Origin: Haloplasma contractile
GTDB taxonomy: Bacteria > Bacillota_I > Bacilli_A > Haloplasmatales > Haloplasmataceae
Reading direction: 5' to 3'
Assembly (NCBI GenBank): GCA_016841945.1
Contig: JAENYC010000012.1
Span: 26,454-90,453, forward strand
DNA length: 64,000 nucleotides
Below, piece by piece: positions 55,790-61,546 of this stretch (within the stretch, counting starts at the first letter, position 1; each line of letters opens with the position of its first letter). The notes under the pieces were generated by a model. That model had not been told where the DNA came from. It worked only from the letters and a program-made list of their open reading frames with translations, and searched no databases. The position numbers and the translations under genes are program-made.

Positions 55790-57006
55790 GTTTCGTCCCC
55801 CCTTTTAAGAATATAGCAATCATCGAGCGTTTTTTCATGATTCACAACATCCTCAGCTAATGCTCTACAAGATGGAGAACCACATGCACAACAATCGATA
55901 TTTGGTAATTGTTTTAGGATTTGATTAATTTGATTCATCTTTACAATTGATTGATTGATATTTTCACTCAATTTATAAGGCGATAACGCTTCTACTTCAC
56001 TTGTAAACATCCAATCCCTAGAATTTAAAACATGTCTAAACTGATTAACATATTCAATACTTTCATCTATCGTCTGGTGAAATTGATTCACCTTCCATTT
56101 CGCAACAAAAGTATTTTCAATTGTAAAGTTTCCTCCAACACATCCACCTATACAAGAATAAGCTTCTACTAACTTAACATTATCTAAACGATTTAGGTAA
56201 ATTCTTTCTAGTATCTCATCTAATTCTTTAACACCATCTACAGATAAAACTTCATTTTTATTAGACAGGTATTCAAATCCACCTGCTTTAGAAAACTGAA
56301 TACCATTTTTTGCAACGCTTGTATTAATTTGATCTGAATCGATACTGTTTCTAAACAAATCATTAAATAAAAACACATAATCAACATTTGATTTCTTTTT
56401 ACCTAGACCTTCTTTAATAGCAATAAAGTTTGATAGACATTCACTAATGTAACTAATGCCTATATCTTCTTCCTTTATTTGATATTTTTGACTCAATTTT
56501 TTTCTTGCTATCTTGGCACCTATCTCATAAGGAAAATCAAAGGGTAAAAGATTAGAAAGAAGAGATGGATATTTTAATTGAATCAGTCTTATAACTGTCG
56601 GACATTGTGATAATATATATGTCTTATCTGATTGCTTAATATATTCAGTAATCTTTTGCGACAACAGTTCAACAACACCGGATAAATCGAATACTTCATC
56701 AAATCCATAATCATAAAGTATTTGATAAATCCCTCCTAATTCTTTCATATTTTTTGTCATGCCATAAATAGCGCTTGGTAAAATCACAACATTTACCTTG
56801 TGTTTATTCAAATTAGCAAAACTATCACTATAAACTTTGTAAGCACTTTTGTGGCAATTTAAGATACAATTTCCACAAAAAATGCACCTTTCTTTTATAA
56901 GAAGTGCCTTTTCGTTTTTAATTCTTATCGCTTCTGTTGGACAGACGCGCATACATCTCGTACACCCAATACATCTGTCAACATGTATATCAACTAAATG
57001 TTTCAT
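55786..57006 (-). CDS. Hydrogenase-like Fe-S protein, probable redox or H2 sensor
   Basis: 406 residues. N-terminal [4Fe-4S] pair (CIGCTRCMRVCPTEAIRI, CIFCGNCILNCHKSA), a domain like the [FeFe] hydrogenase large subunit C-terminal half, and a C-terminal Fe-S motif CCACGSPSCRALAEDVV. The H-cluster loops are altered: LSQCPTVIRLIQLKYPS (one Cys where HydA has C-C/S), ISECLSNFIA and YSCIGGCVGGNFTI. The four cluster-binding Cys remain, while proton-transfer residues and the Lys of the second loop are lost. The ATG at 57006 follows GGGTGAT and overlaps the previous stop. Confidence 0.75.
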   Translation of the reverse strand: MKHLVDIHVDRCIGCTRCMRVCPTEAIRIKNEKALLIKERCIFCGNCILNCHKSAYKVYSDSFANLNKHKVNVVILPSAIYGMTKNMKELGGIYQILYDYGFDEVFDLSGVVELLSQKITEYIKQSDKTYILSQCPTVIRLIQLKYPSLLSNLLPFDFPYEIGAKIARKKLSQKYQIKEEDIGISYISECLSNFIAIKEGLGKKKSNVDYVFLFNDLFRNSIDSDQINTSVAKNGIQFSKAGGFEYLSNKNEVLSVDGVKELDEILERIYLNRLDNVKLVEAYSCIGGCVGGNFTIENTFVAKWKVNQFHQTIDESIEYVNQFRHVLNSRDWMFTSEVEALSPYKLSENINQSIVKMNQINQILKQLPNIDCCACGSPSCRALAEDVVNHEKTLDDCYILKRGDET

Positions 57007-57422
57007 TCTATCACCCAAGATAATCTTACTATGGTACCTTTAGGACTCGATTTTATTTCAAATTTATCACTGTTTTTTTTCATATTTGGTAGCCCCATTC
57101 CTGCGCCAAATCCCATTTCACGTACTTTTTTCGAAGCTGTAGAAAACCCTTCTGTTAATGCCATCTTTATATCACGAATGCCTGGTCCTTTATCTATTGA
57201 TGTTAAAATAATATGATTACCAATAATATCCAGTTTTAATTTGCCACCTAAAGAGTGAATGACAATGTTCATTTCTGCTTCATATGAACTAATCACAATT
57301 TTACGAATAAATTTAGGATTTAACCCCAATTGAGTTAAATACTTTTTAATTTCACTTGATGCAGACCCAGCATTATGATAATCTTCATGATAAATATTAA
57401 TTTCAAAATCTATATTCATCAT
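57003..57422 (-). CDS. RsbW-like ATP-binding anti-sigma-type protein
   Basis: 139 residues, GHKL ATPase only: FIRKIVISSYEAEMNIVIHS (N box), LTSIDKGPGIRDIK (G1) and MGFGAGMGLPNMKKNSDKFE (G2). It resembles RsbW/SpoIIAB-type kinases that sequester regulators or sigma factors. Its partner is not encoded next to it. It is the second gene of the hydrogenase operon, between a DRTGG protein and the hydrogenase-like sensor. Confidence 0.78.
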   Translation of the reverse strand: MMNIDFEINIYHEDYHNAGSASSEIKKYLTQLGLNPKFIRKIVISSYEAEMNIVIHSLGGKLKLDIIGNHIILTSIDKGPGIRDIKMALTEGFSTASKKVREMGFGAGMGLPNMKKNSDKFEIKSSPKGTIVRLSWVIE

Positions 57423-57427
57423 ATCAC

Positions 57428-57784
57428 CTATATCTTCAAAGCCTTAATTCCTGCTTGATACAAGATACCACTCACTTCAAATAAAGTGTAGTGTGTCGTG
57501 ATGAGTGTCATATTATTATGAACAGCAATTTCAAGCATTTCATCATTAATTTTTTTACCACGTGCAAATATAATACAATCTATATCTAACATTTCTGCAG
57601 TCCTTAATGCTTGCTTATTCATAAGTCCTGTGATGAGTATACAATCTTCATCATTCACAAAAGCAAGACAATCACTCATAAGGTCACAAGCAAATGCCTT
57701 TTGATATCTTTTTTCCATTTTTTCTTTGGTTAAATCATTCACTAATTTTCCATTGATTAAATCAATCATTTGTTTAATCTTCAT
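57428..57784 (-). CDS. DRTGG-domain protein (first gene of the hydrogenase operon)
   Basis: 118 residues. IKQMIDLINGKLVNDLTKEK, FACDLMSDCLAFVNDEDCIL, GLMNKQALRTAEMLDIDCII and LEIAVHNNMTLITTHYTLFE match DRTGG domains. It is read first from the promoters upstream, so its product may sense the signal that controls the rest. The ATG at 57784 is preferred over GTG at 57793 because the AAGTGAT-like site lies before it. Confidence 0.7.
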   Translation of the reverse strand: MKIKQMIDLINGKLVNDLTKEKMEKRYQKAFACDLMSDCLAFVNDEDCILITGLMNKQALRTAEMLDIDCIIFARGKKINDEMLEIAVHNNMTLITTHYTLFEVSGILYQAGIKALKI

Positions 57785-57823
57785 CTCTATCACTTCTTGT
57801 GAAAATTTTAATAATCCCTATCT

Positions 57824-57851
57824 ATTATATTATATAATTTTTTAAAATCAA
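57824..57851 (-). promoter_or_regulatory. Proximal promoter (P2) of the hydrogenase operon
   Basis: TTGATT, 16-base spacer, TATAAT on the minus strand, 15 bases downstream of Rex-like site 1. Confidence 0.55.
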
Positions 57852-57866
57852 TAGGTAATTTAAATT

Positions 57867-57884
57867 TTGTGAAAAAATTAACTA
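57867..57884. promoter_or_regulatory. Rex-like operator 1
   Basis: TTGTGAAAAAATTAACTA. Against the Rex consensus TTGTTAANNNNTTAACAA, 12 of 14 fixed positions match in the reverse orientation. It forms the left arm of a 22-base inverted repeat (57866-57887 with 57937-57958) and covers the transcription start of P1. Rex binds it when NADH is low and leaves when NADH is high. Confidence 0.65.
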
Positions 57885-57895
57885 ATTCTACTTGT

Positions 57896-57923
57896 ATTAT
57901 AATATATTATAAAATAATTTCAA
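57896..57923 (-). promoter_or_regulatory. Distal promoter (P1) of the hydrogenase operon
   Basis: TTGAAA, 16-base spacer, TATAAT on the minus strand, lying between the two Rex-like sites. Confidence 0.65.
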
Positions 57924-57939
57924 CACCTTTTAATGAAAT

Positions 57940-57957
57940 TAGTTAATTTTTTCACAA
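57940..57957. promoter_or_regulatory. Rex-like operator 2
   Basis: TAGTTAATTTTTTCACAA, the exact reverse complement of operator 1 with 12/14 consensus matches, just upstream of the P1 -35 box. Between 57959 and 58046 I see no other signal. Confidence 0.65.
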
Positions 57958-58046
57958 ATTACCATTTTTTTAATATGTTTTATATAAGTTTGTTGCGATA
58001 TAATAATTTCTATAATGTATTAAATTTCATCAATATGATAAAAACT

Positions 58047-58077
58047 AAAAAACACCTAATAAAATAAGGTGTTTTTT
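58047..58077 (-). terminator. Terminator of the NitT/TauT-type ABC operon
   Basis: AAAAAACACCT / AGGTGTTTTTT stem with a nine-base loop. Confidence 0.85.
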
Positions 58078-58079
58078 AG

Positions 58080-58745
58080 TTAATGGGTCAATAGATATTT
58101 CAATTTATTACGAAGTATAACACTGTTTTCATTTAATTCTTGATGAATATATGGATTTGAAATACTCTCTTTTAACTGTGTTGTTTTCTTTGTTAGAACA
58201 TGGATATAATGTCCTAAATAAAGAGCTATTTCTATATCATGGGTCACAAGTATGAGCGTCTGTTTCATCTCTTTTTGTATTTTTGCGATTAATTCTACTA
58301 ATTGCCATTTTAAGTGATAATCAAGTGATTTAAAAGCCTCATCCATTAATACTAAATCATTTTGCCTTATAAATGCACGAATAATGGAAATCCTTTGTTT
58401 TTCACCACCACTTAGATGATGTGGATATTGATCTTTTAGATCATATACTTGAAATTGTTTCATAAAAGTCTTGATTTTTTGATTATTTTTTTCTATAATC
58501 TTTAAATTATTCATAACTGTTAGGTATGGAAATAATCGATCTTCTTGAAACACATAACCAATAGATTGATGGTGATTATCAATATAACCCTTATATTTAC
58601 TTAAGCGAGCGATACAATTTAATAGTGTTGTTTTTCCACACCCCGATGGTCCCATTACTATATTGACATGATAATCTTTAATATCCATTTCGAAATCCTT
58701 AAAAATGATATTGTTTTGATTGGATTTTGATAATTTAATTTTCAT
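58080..58745 (-). CDS. ABC transporter ATPase (NitT/TauT type)
   Basis: 221 residues. Walker A GPSGCGKTTLLN, Q-loop YVFQEDRLFPYLTVMNNL, signature HLSGGEKQRISIIRA, Walker B NDLVLMDEAFKSLD, and a His switch ILVTHDIEIALYL. The ATG at 58745 follows GGAAGTG; the 18 upstream residues of the longer frame lie in the permease end and are rejected. Overlaps the permease gene by 11 bases. Confidence 0.92.
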   Translation of the reverse strand: MKIKLSKSNQNNIIFKDFEMDIKDYHVNIVMGPSGCGKTTLLNCIARLSKYKGYIDNHHQSIGYVFQEDRLFPYLTVMNNLKIIEKNNQKIKTFMKQFQVYDLKDQYPHHLSGGEKQRISIIRAFIRQNDLVLMDEAFKSLDYHLKWQLVELIAKIQKEMKQTLILVTHDIEIALYLGHYIHVLTKKTTQLKESISNPYIHQELNENSVILRNKLKYLLTH

Positions 58746-59505
58746 GATTACACTTCCATTTAACAGCTTTTCTTGTACTAAAATCAATGATAAAATCAAT
58801 GACTAATACGATAGAAATTAATATAATGGTCCAAGCAAAAACACCTTCCATTGTTAAGTTGATTTTTTCATTTTGTATTTTAGCACCAATTCCATTTTTC
58901 GCTTGTCCAATTACTTCAGCCATCACAATGATTTTAAAACATAATCCAAAAGTTTGTTTTAATGATAACATAAACGCTTCTAATAAGGGATAAAAGAAAA
59001 GATAGCGAACTTTCATCGAAACATTAAATTGATACACTTTTGTTACATCAACCAACTTATGATCAATATTTTTTAAATGATAATGAAATGTTTCATATAA
59101 AATTGGGATAATGACTATGATGGGTATAAAATAGATAGACTGTTCATTACCAAACCAAATAAAAAGTATTAAAATAATGGATATGGTGGGAATAGTTTTT
59201 AATATACTCATATATGGATTAATCATGAGGTATAACTTTTTATAATGAGCGATTATAGCAAGGAGTAAAGCAAGAATTGTACTTATCATATAACTGATCA
59301 AAACTTTTATCATGGTCGATGCAATATGGTTAATAAAGTCAGATTTTTCTATAGATAATAGGTAAGATAATATGATTTTAATTTTAGGTAATATCATCAC
59401 ATTATCGATTATATGACTAATTATCCAATATACTAAAGTAATACATAGTATTGCTAGTCCATAAAATACAATTCTTATTCTCCGTTTTCCATTTATATAT
59501 TTCAT
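58735..59505 (-). CDS. ABC transporter permease (NitT/TauT type)
   Basis: 256 residues with about six membrane helices (first AILCITLVYWIISHII; others near 60-85, 95-120, 120-140, 185-205 and 225-245). The ATPase-coupling loop reads EVIGQAKNGIGAKIQ, close to the BPD_transp_1 pattern of nitrate, taurine and thiamine-precursor importers. It starts five bases after the binding-protein gene. Confidence 0.9.
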   Translation of the reverse strand: MKYINGKRRIRIVFYGLAILCITLVYWIISHIIDNVMILPKIKIILSYLLSIEKSDFINHIASTMIKVLISYMISTILALLLAIIAHYKKLYLMINPYMSILKTIPTISIILILFIWFGNEQSIYFIPIIVIIPILYETFHYHLKNIDHKLVDVTKVYQFNVSMKVRYLFFYPLLEAFMLSLKQTFGLCFKIIVMAEVIGQAKNGIGAKIQNEKINLTMEGVFAWTIILISIVLVIDFIIDFSTRKAVKWKCNHEN

Positions 59506-59509
59506 ATCA

Positions 59510-60442
59510 TCATCCTAAATAAAATTCATCATCTGGTAAACTACCACCAATTAATTGTCCTTTAAAATCTAAAATCATATTGAAATAAGTTTCTATAAGC
59601 GGTTTTGATGCTTGACTATTTAAAAATTCTATATTTGCTCCAGGTATAGCGTTTATTATCACTTGTTTAGGTAAATCTGGTAATAAACCAGCTTCAATAT
59701 AGTAATCACTGGCTGATTCTTTATCAGTATTGGTAAATTCAACGCTTTTTTGCAATTTTTCTAAAAAGGCATCAACAAAAGCTTCATTATTTGATACAAA
59801 ATCACGACTAATAAATACACCTGCTTGTGGATAAGATGAGGTACCCATTAATGATTGATATTCAGCCTGTATATCTATTACGGTATGTACCTCTTTTTTT
59901 GTCTTAGTGACAGATAAAACAGGTTCAGCTAATAGTACTACTTTATAACTACCGGTCGTAAATCCATAGTTCACATCGTTTACACTGTTTAAAAACTGAA
60001 TGGATACATTTCTATCCCCTAATACTTTTCTTAATAAGATTTCAGGCGTTCCTCCTTCACCAAAAGCATAGATGGTTTCGTTTTCTAAATCATTAATGGA
60101 TAATGCTTCATTACTAACTAAATACAGATTTCCAAATGTCAGAGTACCCGCATAAAGGTAATGAGGGTTAATTTTGTATAATTTAGCGCCCATATTTGTA
60201 GGCGCAACAACAATTTGATGTGACTTACTCGTCATCGCACTATTCAGTAAATCAGGTCCACTTACTGATTCATAGGAAACAGGTAATCCCATAATTTCCT
60301 CGTCATCATGAATCATTTGTAGAAATCCTAATGTCGGCGCACCAGAAGGCATTAATACTTTTACTTCCTCAATATCCTTTTTACATCCTGTTATTGTGAT
60401 GAGGATAAACATAAAACTCAATACGATAATTAATCTCTTCAT
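59510..60442 (-). CDS. ABC transporter substrate-binding lipoprotein (NMT1/THI5-like)
   Basis: 310 residues. Lipoprotein signal with cleavage before Cys20 (MFILITITGC). The mature chain has the type II binding-protein pattern KVLMPSGAPTLGFLQMIHDD, VVAPTNMGAKLYKINPHYLY, TIYAFGEGGTPEILLRKVLG and FVSNNEAFVDAFLEKLQKSV. The family imports aliphatic sulfonates, nitrate or thiamine precursors; the substrate is not readable. GGAGG lies seven bases before the ATG at 60442. Confidence 0.85.
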   Translation of the reverse strand: MKRLIIVLSFMFILITITGCKKDIEEVKVLMPSGAPTLGFLQMIHDDEEIMGLPVSYESVSGPDLLNSAMTSKSHQIVVAPTNMGAKLYKINPHYLYAGTLTFGNLYLVSNEALSINDLENETIYAFGEGGTPEILLRKVLGDRNVSIQFLNSVNDVNYGFTTGSYKVVLLAEPVLSVTKTKKEVHTVIDIQAEYQSLMGTSSYPQAGVFISRDFVSNNEAFVDAFLEKLQKSVEFTNTDKESASDYYIEAGLLPDLPKQVIINAIPGANIEFLNSQASKPLIETYFNMILDFKGQLIGGSLPDDEFYLG

Positions 60443-60501
60443 TATTACCTCCATATTTATATATTTCTATTATTATTGTACAAAAAAATCTTTTTATTTA
60501 A

Positions 60502-60517
60502 TGTCACATATGTTACA
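60502..60517. promoter_or_regulatory. Crp/Fnr-type operator between the ABC operon and its regulator
   Basis: TGTCACATATGTTACA, a near-perfect 16-base palindrome. Its centre (60509.5) is 41.5 bases upstream of the start expected from the TACAAT box (ATTGTA at 60475-60480 on the plus strand) of the ABC operon, the class II activation position. It also overlaps the regulator's own -10 region. Confidence 0.65.
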
Positions 60518-60539
60518 CTATGAGAAAGTAGGTGAAAAA

Positions 60540-61205
60540 ATGCACAAAGATTATCTAAAAAACTTTCATGCGCTATTTTATCAAGAGTTATTTTCTTTAA
60601 TCAAGAATAATTCTTCTCTATATTCTATCAAACACTATAAAAAGGAGCAAATCATCGCATTAAGTGGTGATGATTGTCCCCATGTTGGTATTGTTTTAGA
60701 TGGTGTAATATCTATAGAACAAATTCATTCAGATGGAAGTAAAAATATTATTAACACATTGAAACAGTACGACATATTTGGAGAAATTTTGATCTTTTCA
60801 GACCAATCTACCTATCCCTATGATATAATTGCTTCGAAAAATTGTGAAATTTTATTTATAACTAAACAAAATTTGCTAAAAATATTTAAAGAAGATATTG
60901 ACTTTTTAGATAAATTTCTATATCATATTTCAATAAGTTATATGAATTTAAATCAACTCATCAAGCTAAAATCTCAAAAAACCATTATTCATAAGTTAGC
61001 TTACTTTCTTCTTAATTATGCTCACATATCAAAAAATAATTTAAATTGTAAAATAGAATCGAAAACAAAATTAGCACAACTAATGGGTGTTGAAAGACAA
61101 TCATTAATTAGAGAATTGAATCATTTAAGAGACAGTGATATTCTCACATATGATAGGCACTTTATCTATGTTAAAGATTTAGATTATTTTAAAGGATTAA
61201 TTTGA
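60540..61205 (+). CDS. Crp/Fnr-family transcriptional regulator
   Basis: 221 residues. N-terminal cyclic-nucleotide-binding-like domain (HVGIVLDGVISIEQIHSDGS, YDIFGEILIFSDQS), a long dimer helix and a Crp-type helix-turn-helix (KTKLAQLMGVERQSLIRELN). It lacks the N-terminal Cys cluster of FNR, so it is not the oxygen-sensing Fe-S type by that criterion. The ATG at 60540 follows AGTAGGTGA; the longer frame start at 60396 overlaps the transporter's signal sequence and is rejected. Divergent from the ABC operon, which it probably activates. Confidence 0.88.
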   Translation: MHKDYLKNFHALFYQELFSLIKNNSSLYSIKHYKKEQIIALSGDDCPHVGIVLDGVISIEQIHSDGSKNIINTLKQYDIFGEILIFSDQSTYPYDIIASKNCEILFITKQNLLKIFKEDIDFLDKFLYHISISYMNLNQLIKLKSQKTIIHKLAYFLLNYAHISKNNLNCKIESKTKLAQLMGVERQSLIRELNHLRDSDILTYDRHFIYVKDLDYFKGLI

Positions 61206-61260
61206 AAGATAATGCAATAAAATCTATAGTTAATTCGTCTAATATTAGTAGCCGTAAAAA

Positions 61261-61280
61261 AGTGCTTCAAAGGAAGCACT
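61261..61280 (-). terminator. Minus-strand terminator hairpin in the regulator-prsA gap
   Basis: AGTGCTTC / GAAGCACT with a four-base loop. Six T follow only on the minus strand (plus A residues at 61256-61261); on the plus strand no T run follows, so it would end a minus-strand transcript, not the Crp/Fnr gene. Confidence 0.6.
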
Positions 61281-61298
61281 AAAATGAAAGAAATATTT

Positions 61299-61391
61299 TT
61301 ACAGCTTAGTGAATAAAACACAAATAATAACTAACGAAATGAATAATACTAGAAATAATATATCATCACTTTTTGTGCAAAATCCCCCCAC
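61299..61391 (-). CDS. Possible tiny membrane protein, YjcZ-like
   Basis: 30 residues from a GTG: short head (MGGFCTKSDD), then ILFLVLFISLVIICVLFTKL. The LVLF-I-LVII run matches the helix of the four tiny proteins at 10291-11170. A minus-strand terminator follows 18 bases after the stop. Weak points: the start is a GTG with only AGAAAGA upstream and there is no CATAnnnTA box. Inverted repeats (AATACTAGAAA / TTTCTAGTATT) overlap it. The 332-base gap otherwise holds only the prsA promoter. Confidence 0.4.
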   Translation of the reverse strand: MGGFCTKSDDILFLVLFISLVIICVLFTKL

Positions 61392-61481
61392 TCTTTCTAG
61401 TATTCATTATTAATTTATTCATTTTTTTGTTAAATTGGGATTATATTCGCCCATTAAGTCGTGATATTTTTCTGAAAACTA

Positions 61482-61510
61482 TTGTTAAAATTGCTTAAAA
61501 ATGATATTAT
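61482..61510 (+). promoter_or_regulatory. Promoter of the parvulin-type foldase gene
   Basis: TTGTTA, 17-base spacer, TATTAT. Confidence 0.6.
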
Positions 61511-61546
61511 AATAGCGTTATACAAAACGAAAAAGGAGTGTCAGAA

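Noticed and set aside
49747..57784. Hydrogenase operon as a recent horizontal transfer
   Set aside because: AT content and codon use look like the neighbours and no mobile element borders it.
61206..61280. Hairpin at 61261 as terminator of the Crp/Fnr gene
   Set aside because: There is no T run on the plus strand; the T run lies on the minus strand only.
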